From: Actinidia chinensis
Lineage: Eukaryota; Streptophyta; Magnoliopsida; Ericales; Actinidiaceae
Direction: 5' to 3'
NCBI GenBank assembly: GCA_009663005.1
Contig: CM018905.1
Span: 14,917,403 to 14,927,402, forward strand
DNA: 10,000 nt
The notes under the pieces were generated by a model, which was not told where the DNA came from, made no database searches, and was given only the letters and a program-made list of their open reading frames with translations. The translations under genes were made by a program, and so were the position numbers. This document shows positions 1 to 8,379 of this stretch, piece after piece. The first letter of the stretch is position 1. The number at the start of each line of letters is the position of its first letter.

Positions 1-98
1 ACTCACTGGAGCACCTTCCAAAACATAATCCCCATCTGCTTGCGACTACAAAAGACACTCATCATCTTTTAATCACGAGAGAATTCCAAAAGATAGAC
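1..98 (-). pseudogene. ECA3-like exon remnant: LEFSRDRKMMSV segment, running off the window
   Basis: The exon reads VYLLEFSRD, stop, KMMSVFCSRKQMGIMFWK and, after a one-base loss, GAPVS. The family reads VLEFSRDRKMMSVLCSRKQ..MFSKGAPES, part of the nucleotide-binding domain; KGAPE is a well-known P-type motif. Defects seen directly: the acceptor at 100-99 is TG instead of AG; the arginine codon after SRD is TAA (71-69); and one G is missing in AAGGGTGCT at about 13-15. The exon continues past position 1. The minisatellite at 110-377 begins 12 bases from its 5' edge. Confidence 0.9.
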
Positions 99-109
99 CA
101 GCAAGGGAC

Positions 110-377
110 CAGATTCTCAAGCATGATTTAAGGATACATCAAGGAAAATGTTTGTCACTGGAACTACAGGTCTATTATACTGCAGAATTCATCCCATCCT
201 AGGTGTCACTGGAACTACAAGGTCGTTTTTCAGATTCTCAAGCATGATTTATGGATATATCATGGAAAATGTTTGTCACTGGAACTACAAGGTCTATTAT
301 ACTACAGAATTCATCCCATCCTGGGTGTCACTGGAACTACAAGATCTATTATACTGTAGAATTCACCCCATCCTGGG
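110..377. repeat. Composite tandem repeat: 121-bp unit containing a 51-52-bp subunit
   Basis: A segment starting CAGATTCTCAAGCATGATTTA at 110 recurs at 231, a spacing of 121 bases. A subunit starting GTCACTGGAACTAC occurs at 154, 205, 275 and 327, and includes CTATTATACT..AGAATTC and CCATCCT. The layout is A1 (110-153), B1 (154-204), truncated B (205 to about 224), A2 (231-274), B2 (275-326), B3 (327-377). Copies differ by a few substitutions and one single-base indel. It sits in the intron just upstream, in transcription sense, of the last visible ATPase exon. Open frames across it on the plus strand are simply the repeat read through; I do not call them genes. Confidence 0.92.
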
Positions 378-1049
378 TACTCATACATCATACGCACCAA
401 TCAAGAATCCTCAAAGAATTACAAGAATTTTTGTTATGCATTTGTAGCAACCCTCAAACCCTTTGTTCTAGATTCACTGATATTAAACTAATCAAACACA
501 CCCATAAAATTTTAATTACCTTTTGGTGTATGAATAGAAGTGTAGGTTGTAGCAAATAAAGATCATGTGCATCTAACTCAATATTTTGGAGTTAATAAGT
601 ACTTTCTTGCTGAAAAGAACTTCAGCATTACAAAGGTGATAATAGCTTGATGCCATGTTAAAAGCTTTGGCTGTAAAACGTGATTCTTGAGAAAGGGGAC
701 AACCAATGTGCCTATTACCAAGGCACTGGTAAGCAAAAGCACCACCTTCGCATGAAAAACACCAGCTATTGCCCTTCCAAGGGATCTTAGATAGATAAAT
801 ATGTACTTATACCCAACATATATAAAACTTAAAACAATAGGCAGATGATTTCAATTATTAGTGTGGTCGAAACACTGAAGCTTTTACATTTTCTTGAGAA
901 TAAAGAACTGTTGGACATTAATGATAGTATCAAACACAAATAACTCCAACAACAGTTAGAAGCGTTGCAAACATTGAATTCATTAAAGTCACGTTTCTTC
1001 ATGCTCAGAAAATAAAAACATCAAAAAACCACCATACGCAGAAGCAAAC
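378..1049. other. AT-rich intron of the ATPase pseudogene, no gene seen
   Basis: This is the rest of the intron between the exon remnants at 1050-1153 and 1-98. The donor GTTTGC (1049-1044) is intact. No further exon, RNA gene or transposon terminus is recognisable. Confidence 0.6.
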
Positions 1050-1153
1050 CTTTTTAAATTGGTTTTCCCAATAACAATTACAGTAGGAAGCTCTTTCATA
1101 CTTCTCAGCATATTCAGGGCAGAATTCATAGAATCTAAGCCAGGAAGACCAAC
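1050..1153 (-). pseudogene. ECA3-like exon remnant: VGLPGLDSMNSALNML, one base short
   Basis: The exon starts after an intact acceptor (TGTTGTCAG) with VGLPGLDSMNSALNML. A naive translation then turns into unrelated residues. Shifting by one base at about 1103-1105 restores KYERASYCNCYWENQFKK, directly followed by a GTTTGC donor. The ECA3 exon is VGLPGFDSMPSALNMLSK followed by HERASYCNHYWENQFKK, 35 codons or 105 bases. This copy has 104, so exactly one base of the serine codon is gone. The intron to the previous exon is short (1154-1285, 132 bases) with both ends canonical. Confidence 0.93.
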
Positions 1154-1285
1154 CTGACAACATTGACATGAAAAGATTAGTACCATGTTATTCATAGTGA
1201 AAATTAAGGCGAAGTAAGCTAAAGTTAGGTAAGATGAAAACTGAAGCAAACAAACAATTAATTAAGGCGTTTTAAAAAAACAAAC

Positions 1286-1437
1286 TTTCTCTGCCAATAC
1301 ACAAAGGGCAACTTCCGTTGACTTAAGAATTTTTTCATAGTTCCCGTTGTCTGGGTTATACAGTAAAACAGACTCGTTACATAGGGCTGAACACATGGCT
1401 ATATGCAAAAGACAAGGCAATTAGCTGGAAACTCAAG
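1286..1437 (-). pseudogene. ECA3-like exon remnant: nucleotide-binding domain, one base short
   Basis: The exon opens after a textbook acceptor (long T run, ATGCAG). It reads LEFPA, then after a frameshift PCLLHIAMCSALCNESVL, then LYNPDNGNYEKILKSTEVAL and CVLAEK, ending AAA/GTTTGT. ECA3 has LEFPAQSPCLLHIAMC...YEKIGESTEVALRVLAEK, 51 codons or 153 bases. This copy has 152. The missing base is in the glutamine codon at about 1422. Downstream of the shift the original frame is free of stops. Odd residues are LK for GE in EKIGES, and C for R in ALRVL. Confidence 0.93.
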
Positions 1438-2197
1438 CTGCATAAAAAAAAAACTAGGATGTAATTATGACAATGAGAAACTAAAAGGGCTACAAAAACC
1501 CATAAGCTGAATAAAGCCATACATTACCAAATCGTTTTCCAAATTCATACATTACCAAGATGTTTTAGTCATCGTTAGAGTAAGAAATACTTCTTCTTCA
1601 TGTTTATGACTACGCATAACAGATCAAGGAAGATTGCAATTACACACACAGATAGATGTAAGTATACCTCAAATAAATGTCGGGTGCTGCATTAATCCTA
1701 CTGGCACAATCTGAACCTACTAATCAAAATGGTAACAAATGAACCGAACCGAGGGGAGTTAGTTGCAATAGTATTGTTTTTGACTTTAGGACCACCTGAA
1801 GTTCAATTTTTTCAAGTGACTACTTTCTTGATATCCAGCATAACAGCTTAAACTCCAGATAAGCAGACATAAATTAACAAGTTCACATATAGGAAGTAGA
1901 AAGAACATTCAAATTAATAACATTTCTTAAGTCATAAAGGGATTAGTATAGTTTACTCTTATGTGAACTACCCTTACAAATATGAAACCAACGGGTATCC
2001 AATTTGAGGGGTCTGAATGAAATTATGTGCTTTGTGAACAAGCTAACCCGGAAACCATGTCAAAGGATATATAATTATGACACTAAGCAGTCCATACACA
2101 AGATTCATAGAAGATTATGCAAAATTACCTGCAAAAGAATTTGGATGTGCCCATATACAACTGGTAGTGGAGCGCATGTTATTGGAAGAATAAATAC
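1438..2197. other. Pseudogene intron, no gene seen
   Basis: This 760-base intron lies between the exon remnants at 2198-2304 and 1286-1437. Both ends are canonical (GTATTT donor; T-run plus ATGCAG acceptor). Its content is AT-rich with no recognisable coding or mobile sequence. Confidence 0.65.
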
Positions 2198-2304
2198 CTC
2201 CATCATGTTGCTACCAAAAATAAAGCCATCGGGTGCATATGTTGTCCCACGACACTATATTCAACGGTAATAGGACCATGATGTACAAAATGAAGCACAA
2301 CAAA
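2198..2304 (-). pseudogene. ECA3-like exon remnant: HGPI..YSV / GTTYAPDGF segment, frameshifted
   Basis: The 5' half reads FVVLHFVHHGPITVEYSV. After a one-base loss the 3' half reads GTTYAPDGFIFGSNMME. ECA3 proteins have CVV.S...HGPI..EYSVSGTTYAPDG at this place, between the DKTG exon and the LEFPAQSP exon. The frameshift falls at about 2249-2250, where the serine codon between V and G has only two bases. The donor GAG/GTATTT is intact. The 5' boundary is uncertain because no AG lies at the expected place, and the first seven codons include one extra codon. This exon lies antisense to a plus-strand open stretch at 2004-2270, which I do not regard as a gene. Confidence 0.82.
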
Positions 2305-3011
<707 letters not shown>

Positions 3012-4168
3012 CTGATGAAATTACTGGATACATCACAGAAAAATACCACAAAGATTTTGTTCACGCGAAGGCAACCTAATCAAGTCACATAAAATTTTTT
3101 GCCACAAAATATTCTTCTTACCTTGAACACGAATCGTTCTGGTATGGTGAACTGGAACAGCAACGGGACAATAGTACACACATGCCCTAAATTGTGGTAT
3201 GACAAGAATAGGCTTGTATAAACATGGTAGATTGATAACATTTGAAGATACACCTTTATTTTATTTTTTTTGCAAACTTCACATAAGTCTATTTTGACAG
3301 ACCAGCACCAATCTACTAGTATTTTTGGGATCAATGAGTTCACAAATTTGCAGTAAAAACACATCACATATCTAGACTTAAACCCTGTGAAGAATTCAAT
3401 ACAAGCATCAGTATGAAAATGGGGCTTTAATCCATGAAAGGCCAAACTATCATTGACCAACCAGACATGCAAGCCCAAAGGATGTTAACCTTCTTAATTA
3501 ATAAATTAGAAATAAATACAACCACCAATTAAGAGACATGAAAAGAAATAAGGGAGATGCTAGATCACAAGTTGCCCCATAAAATTTAGCAAATAGGCCT
3601 AATAAATGAACGAGATAAATCTGAACCCTCCCTCACACCCCAACTCAGGAAATGGGTACAAAAATATAATTAAGCTCCAAAAGATAACGGTGCAACATAC
3701 ACGTTATGGACGGATTGTAATCCTTGAAAACTATATCTTTAAGTATTATGTTACCTGAAAGTAAAAATGCAACCTATTTGGTAAAGTTCCTGTGAAACTA
3801 TAGGAAGAAAAAAATCATCTTAAGACGTATGCTATATTAGATAAAAGAGTACCAACGTCAAATCACATTTCTACAAAGAAGAAAAGAAAAAATAATCAAA
3901 GTGAAAAGCTTGGTGGATAAATAAGAGAAAGTGAACCCTGTTTTCATCTCAAACAAACAAGTTCTCTGTAATGTCTCAAAATTCTATTCAGTTTCACTCA
4001 TTAGAAGAATCTCAACTCATGATATGTTTTTCTTACAATGCTCAAACATCTAGAGATGACCTTGTATGTAACAAAAGCAGGAAGCATAATTTGTGATGCT
4101 ACGGTTTAAGTTGCTCACTTCTTTTATACAATTAAGCCTCATGCACAAGGACACCCTAAGAATCTAAT
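3012..4168. other. Long pseudogene intron, no supported gene
   Basis: This 1157-base intron lies between the PEGLPA and DKTG exons. Its donor is mutated to AT at 4168-4167 and its acceptor TCATCAG is intact. The minus-strand open stretch at 3080-3478 shows no family I recognise. A short segment in it (3122-3151) has splice-like flanks, discussed under findings. Confidence 0.6.
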
Positions 4169-4227
4169 GTTTTAACAGCAGCAGGAAGCCCTTCGGGTAT
4201 GGCTGCAACTGCAAGAGCTACGGCAAT
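4169..4227 (-). pseudogene. ECA3-like exon remnant: M4 helix AIPEGLPA
   Basis: A 59-base exon reads IAVALAVAAIPEGLPAAVK plus two bases of the next codon. The family sequence is IAVALAVAAIPEGLPAVVT, and PEGLPA is the cation-site motif of transmembrane helix M4 in P2A pumps. The length is exactly 19 codons plus 2 bases, and the next exon starts with the single base that completes the codon. The acceptor TCTAG (4232-4228) is intact. The donor at 4168-4167 is AT rather than GT. Two residues differ from the family: V to A and T to K after PEGLPA. This is the cleanest piece of the pseudogene. Confidence 0.9.
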
Positions 4228-5749
4228 CTAGATTGGTTAAATTGTAGGTCATACATAATTGGGATATGGAATTCACTTCTCAGCATTAGAGTATAATGAA
4301 ATGCAAACTGAGAAGCGTGCAGGAAGATCAAAATAAAGGAAAGAATAGCATAAGAAAATCGTCATGTGAAGAAAGGTATTGTAAGTTAGATACACCGGAG
4401 ATGCATTTGAAGTCTAAAGGTATTCAGATTGATAAAGCTAACTACATAAGAATACAAGAAACAATGTATATAACATTACAAAATGGTTGAAAGAAGATAA
4501 AATTAATAACCACATGAAGCGCGTAGAGAAGAATAAAGAAGATGCCAAAACTGAAGATGCCCGCCGACATCTTTAGTTTTTCTTGTTTTTAGTAAAAGAA
4601 TAATCCAGCAATTAAGAAGTATTAACCTCATCAGGTAGATGTTACTTGCCAAGGAACTTAATATTTCCCAACAACTAACTGCCTTGGTAGCAGTTTGGCT
4701 TCTAAAATTGTAAAATCTCCGAGAATGCTTCTCGTACAGATCCACACAAGCCAAAATTCCAAACAAGAACTCAAAAAACACCCAACACCACCTCCTCCAC
4801 AAGCCCTCAAGGGGTGAGAGTTGCCCCTATAGGAAGATAACAAATTAGCGGCTTTCCCAGAATCCCAAAAACGAATATCTCATGAAGCGAAATGGTATCT
4901 TATCAAAAAATTAAAAGGTGGTCATCGGCTCCCACCAAACTATTTCAAGACATTGCACCTCAAAGAAAAACAAAGCACAAAAAAGACATTGTCCAAAACA
5001 ACTAAAGAGTCCTTATAGGGTAGAACAACTAATTCAAATCCAAAATTCATAGGTTTTACAAAATTTTAAAGTAAAATAAATTTAAAGAGTCTTAAGTAAA
5101 ATTGCAGCAAGGAAAGGAATATGTACAAACCCCAAGAAACACGGATATGGACATGACATAGACACACTGACACATAAATTTTTAAAAGATGAAAGACAAC
5201 ACATGGGGGACACGTGGCAATAAGAGCGGGGAAGGATATTCAAGTCACTAGGGGTCCTCAAGCTCAAGGTAAACCAAATGACAGATGCATCCAAGATGAA
5301 ATAATGAGACTTCTTTTATGTGTAATAGTATGAGACTTTACAGCAAATGTAACCAAGCCACCAATCTTAGAGAGAGAATTCTATTCAAACCTACAATTTG
5401 CCAAGGCAAAGAACTGCCACTGCTCTCAAGGTCAAGGACACCAAAGAAAAACACATAACAACCTTCTAACAGTTAACCATTAAGAGGCAGCAAGCAGCAC
5501 AACCCAGATCCCAAAACTATGATTTTTATAAAGAGGTAGCTTAATGAGCATGATTCCTTCTAGTTGCCGTACCATAAATATACCTTCCCATCTAGTTTCC
5601 AATAGAAGCCCCCAAACAAAACTTTAAAGTATACAGAGAGAGAGACATTTCACTGGCTAACGAAGGATGACGAAATACATAACTTGCAGTATTAACATAA
5701 AGTACCTGCGCTTTAACTCAAACTAAAATCCTCACTCATGAAAGCTGAA
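4228..5749. other. Long pseudogene intron, nothing recognised
   Basis: This intron lies between the degraded exon at 5750-5856 and the PEGLPA exon. Minus-strand open stretches at 4503-4843 and 5082-5294 are short, overlap in different frames and match no family I know. No transposon ends were found. Confidence 0.5.
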
Positions 5750-5856
5750 CTTTTACCATGCAATGGTCACCACATATGTAGGGAAACCTAGAATAAAAAC
5801 AGAGTGGTCGAGGGAGAGTGCCTGTGAAGAGAACCACTAATAATCCTGCAGTTGAC
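5750..5856 (-). pseudogene. Strongly degraded ECA3-like exon (M3 region, GHFRDPSHGG segment)
   Basis: Order demands an exon of about 102 bases encoding the family's VIAGICVLVW...GHFRDPSHGG...HYFK between the EATPLK exon and the PEGLPA exon. The only place I found that resembles it is here. It begins GTC, appears to have gained a base, then reads TAGLLVVLF (compare IAGICVLVW). It ends in a stretch where GGTTTCC and GTGGTG line up with the GFLRGA codons and finishes with AAAAG. The position after AAAAG is TT, not GT. The block is 107 bases long. Several small gaps are needed, so this is a nucleotide-level match and no clean reading frame remains. Confidence 0.5.
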
Positions 5857-6970
5857 TCAACATCGTTAGTAGTGCCGTTTGCAGTGATGATAAAAGTTTG
5901 AGAGGAAAAGGAATATAGGACTTGAAATTGTTTTTTTTTCCCTTGATTAACTATTTCAACCACTCGCTGCAACTCTTCTAAGTTCTAACCTACAAATGCT
6001 TAAAATAAAAGTATAACTGAAATTAGACGCTCCAATCTTTGAAGTTAATCCTTCATGAACAACAGTTTCCTATACCCTGACTGTTCACTTCCATCCCCAA
6101 CCTCTTAAACTTGATCAAGTTGAATGGTGACAAAATCACATGTCCTCAGAACTGCGAAGCGTATCCTCTTTGGTAATTATAATTTACTAGATGTCGGTGG
6201 CTTTATATTCGTATATCTGTCTGTGTGCAGATAACAGGTGTCTTAAACCACATAGAACAAAACAAAATCCTGATTGAAAAATTCCTGCACCTAAATCCTT
6301 CTCTACTTCAAAAGATTTGCAGAACTAAGTCAACAAGGCCCACCTCTTCTATTTACAATGAAGCTCGAAACTCGAAAGGAGAAAAACTACCATTCAATTT
6401 AAACTACTATAACATGTTTGATCTTCCAAATTTTTCTTAAAAAAGTGTTTAAAAACATAGAAGAAATCAGGATAATAACTGAATTTCAAACAGCAAAATC
6501 TCAAACTTTTCTAGATGACAAAATTCATAAAGAAAATCTAAATTTAGAATCTAAAATATTTCACTCCAGAAATTTTATGTTACCGAAAACTTTTTAAAAC
6601 CATGAAAATAAGTACTTATATTGACAGCATCTGATAATAGTCAATAGAATTAAGAGTTATCCGCTCAGTAAGCATGCTGTAAACAGTTCATGCATAACAT
6701 TTTTAACTTCTGCAGCGGATGGGGAATGCTTCATCGCAACCCAACAAGTTAAAAATAGAAAAAAGAAAGATGCAACACGTTCTTTATTACAGGATTCGTA
6801 ACCTAATACTCTAATAGAAGATCTCGAGCATGACCTTGGAGCAGCTTTTTTTTTGACAAAGTAATCTACCTAACGCAAATTTGATAAGTATTTTTTTTAA
6901 TCAAGAAAACCTACCTCGTTCGAAAATATTATAATGCTTTATTTCTTCTTCTGATAGATAAGGTAAGTAT
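5857..6970. other. Intron left of the hAT insertion, nothing recognised
   Basis: This is AT-rich sequence between the degraded exon and the left end of the hAT element. It contains short open stretches on the plus strand (for example 6225-6440) with no recognisable protein. T-runs occur at 6847-6855 and 6891-6898. Confidence 0.5.
6963..6970. repeat. Putative 8-bp target-site duplication, left copy
   Basis: GTAAGTAT abuts the left end of the hAT element. It matches the right copy ATAAGCAT at 8053-8060 at six of eight bases, and both differences are transitions, as expected of an old insertion. Confidence 0.55.
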
Positions 6971-7030
6971 CAATGTTGTCAAATCATGAATGTAATCGGA
7001 ATTGTAAGAATCAAGGGTCATTTTCAGAAT

Positions 7031-7058
7031 CATGAATCGAATCGTGAATCGTGAATGT
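7031..7058. repeat. Left subterminal repeat of the hAT element
   Basis: Direct copies of GAATCGTGAATC-type units lie just inside the left terminus (CATGAATCGAATCGTGAATC then GTGAATG). They are the inverse of the GATTCACGATTC units at 7915-7949. Such subterminal clusters are where hAT transposases typically bind. Confidence 0.65.
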
Positions 7059-7131
7059 AAGCCAACTTTTCTAAATTTGTATATAAAAGCATATTTATGT
7101 AATTTTAAAAATATAATATAAAAGTGAAATT

Positions 7132-7747
7132 TTAGGCCAAAATCAATAAAAAGTTTGTTATGAATTGACGATCACGTGGTCTAATCGGTAAGATATGTGT
7201 TGAGTCCCTTTTCTTTGTAAATTTCCCCAAGTGAAGTACCCATTGATGCCATATAAATGAACAATACTTCTTTTGCTTTATTTTTAGTATCATATAAAAC
7301 TGGTAAATAACCTCTGCGCTAAGTATTAAGTCGATATAATGTGCAGCACATGGGGACCAAAACAAATTCTCCATTTACTCCAATAGTTTGCCCGCACCCA
7401 CATAAACCTATGCACATTTGAACTACATTTTCTTCCCCAATAACCTTAACCACATTGTCAAGTAATTCATACAACTTCTCGAAATTCTTCATAATACTCG
7501 AGGTGTCTATAGATCTAATGAACACCATACCCTTTGGCCTATTAGCAAGAAAATTTGTTTGGAACCTAGATTTCCCATCGGTCCACGCATTGGACATCAA
7601 AGTGCAACCTTCTTTCGTCCACTCCTTTTTAAACCCCTCTAATCCCTTATTGACAAGTTCAACTTCTTTCTTCAAATAGGACACCCTAGCCTCGTAATAA
7701 GAAAGGAGGTTTAGTCCTCGGCCATATTCACCCAACGATACCAACAT
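7132..7747 (-). pseudogene. Broken hAT transposase core (DUF659-type)
   Basis: From about 7690 the minus strand reads YYEARVSYLKKEVELVNKGL, then a stretch containing FKKEWTKEGCTLMSNAWTDG, NFLANRPKGMVFIRSIDTSS and VIGEENVVQ. This is the DUF659 pattern of plant hAT transposases (usually LKKEV...GCTIMSDGWTD, NFLVNCPKGT.F..SID, GEENVVQ). The TDNASNY stretch with a catalytic aspartate, expected after ENVVQ, is missing; a frame change leads to YVGAGKLLE, a TAA stop, then MENLFWSPCAAHYIDLIL, which matches the CAAHCIDL motif. A degraded KFTKKRD...FITNFL follows near 7150-7210. N-terminal BED and C-terminal hATC parts are absent. It cannot encode an active transposase. Confidence 0.88.
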
Positions 7748-7914
7748 CTTCTTAAAAAATAGGCTTAGACTAAATGAAGAGGTAATTCATTCGCATAAGT
7801 ATTTGATTTTCATTAATAAGTAAAAATTGGGTTTTTGACATTACAGGTTCAACTCCAACTGACCTGACTCGGAACCCGTCAAAATCGACTTGCCAGAATT
7901 GACCCCGAAACGTC

Positions 7915-7949
7915 GATTCACACGATTCACCGATTTGATTCACGATTCG
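7915..7949. repeat. Right subterminal repeat of the hAT element
   Basis: Three units of the form GATTCACACGATTCACCGAT and GATTCACGATTCG lie about 105 bases inside the right end. They face the left cluster in inverted orientation. Confidence 0.65.
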
Positions 7950-8052
7950 CACAACAATTCATGCTAAACAGCAATCCACCTCACTATTCAAATGGTAGCA
8001 GGGCTGAATCCAATCGAATGGTACTATTCAAATCGTGCTTCTAACAACAGAG

Positions 8053-8060
8053 ATAAGCAT
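8053..8060. repeat. Putative 8-bp target-site duplication, right copy
   Basis: ATAAGCAT abuts the right end of the hAT element; it is the partner of GTAAGTAT at 6963-6970. Confidence 0.55.
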
Positions 8061-8148
8061 GCACAAGCTTGAGTCTCTTAATCCCAAAAGCTAAGGGCTT
8101 ATGATTATGTATGAAGACCATAAAGGGGAAGCGGCCGTTTGCAATCAC

Positions 8149-8202
8149 CTACGCCAAAAAAGTACAGACTTCATCTAGCTTCCTTTTCAATGGTGTTGCT
8201 TC
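8149..8202 (-). pseudogene. ECA3-like exon remnant: EATPLK segment, ends in nonsense codon
   Basis: The exon reads EATPLKRKLDEVCTFLA then TAG. The family segment is EATPLKKKLDEFGTFLAK, 18 codons, and the remnant is exactly 54 bases. The final lysine codon AAG has become TAG at 8151-8149, directly followed by a surviving GT donor (8148-8147). The acceptor dinucleotide at 8204-8203 is TG instead of AG. The FG to VC change near the end is also unlike the family. The intron separating it from the preceding exon is only 78 bases (8203-8280) and has lost both canonical ends. Confidence 0.85.
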
Positions 8203-8280
8203 CAACATCAGAATATAGGTAGATAAAAAAATTAGGTCAATTAAAATTCTGTAAAGTTCACAGTAAGTATAATTGCTTAT
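8203..8280 (-). other. 78-nt pseudogene intron with both splice dinucleotides lost
   Basis: This intron separates the GSNTAMG and EATPLK exons. Its 5' end reads ATAAGC and its 3' end TG. It is 26 codons long with no stop in the exon frame, so an unspliced transcript would read through it from one exon to the next. Confidence 0.75.
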
Positions 8281-8379
8281 ATCTTCTGTTCTCAACATAG
8301 AATCACATATGTTTCCCATTGCGGTGTTGGAGCCAACAACAACAACAACTCTTGCCCTACCACAAACCACTATTGTGCC
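8281..8379 (-). pseudogene. ECA3-like exon remnant: actuator-domain GSNTAMG segment
   Basis: This reads in one frame as GTIVVCGRARVVVVVG followed by SNTAMGNICDSMLRTED. It matches the family's GTVVVAGRxRAVVxGVGSNTAMG...DSML.TED segment at the end of the actuator domain. The acceptor is intact: a T-rich tract and TTGTCAG end at 8380. The exon has 33 codons, one fewer than I recall for ECA3; the shortening is in frame within the valine run, where GVG has become VG. The donor is broken: after GAT, positions 8280-8279 read AT instead of GT, in the context ATAAGC where GTAAGC is expected. It is the most upstream exon I can place with certainty. Confidence 0.85.

Larger units (their letters stand above)
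6971..8052 (-). mobile_element. hAT-superfamily DNA transposon remnant, internally deleted
   Basis: The left end starts CAATGTTGTCAAATC at 6971. The right end, read inward on the opposite strand from 8052, starts CTCTGTTGTTAGAAG; the two agree at seven of the first nine bases. Flanks are GTAAGTAT (6963-6970) and ATAAGCAT (8053-8060), an 8-bp target duplication, the size hAT elements make, with two mismatches, both transitions. Next to the ends lie inverted GATTC-rich subterminal repeats. Inside, on the minus strand, is a broken hAT transposase core (about 7132-7747). At 1.08 kb it is much shorter than an autonomous element and lacks the BED zinc finger and the C-terminal dimerisation region. 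It inserted in an ATPase intron. The transposase evidence is strong; the exact boundaries are less certain. Confidence 0.78.

Noticed and set aside
148..559. Two overlapping plus-strand open frames of about 100 codons
   Set aside because: They are the minisatellite read in two frames plus unrelated flank; the repeated peptide pattern follows from the DNA repeat.
989..1249. Minus-strand 86-codon ORF as a gene
   Set aside because: Its start is in an intron, its middle is an ATPase exon remnant, and its end is frameshifted exon plus intron.
1790..1840. Minus-strand CTTGAAAAAATTGAAC resembling the YEKIGES exon
   Set aside because: A far better match with exact borders exists at 1286-1437; this resemblance needs gaps and lacks splice sites.
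2004..2270. Plus-strand 88-codon ORF
   Set aside because: It is antisense to the HGPI/GTTYAPDG exon remnant and has no recognisable protein.
4503..4843. Overlapping minus-strand ORFs of 99 and 61 codons
   Set aside because: There is no family resemblance, the two lie in different frames, and the surrounding DNA is ordinary intron sequence.
5130..5220. ACACGGATATGGACATGACATAGACACACTG tract as a transposon terminus
   Set aside because: It is simple-sequence-like, and no matching inverted partner or target duplication was found.
7455..7679. Plus-strand 74-codon ORF
   Set aside because: It is antisense to the hAT transposase core.
8140..8148. GTGATTGCA after the TAG read as the next residues VIA of the ATPase
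   Set aside because: The match stops after three residues and the exon length of 18 codons ends exactly before this GT; it is likely the donor.
8271..8282. AT-start intron as a U12-type (AT-AC) intron
   Set aside because: The 5' end ATAAGC is not the U12 consensus ATATCC and the 3' end is TG, not AC; a mutated GTAAGC donor is simpler.
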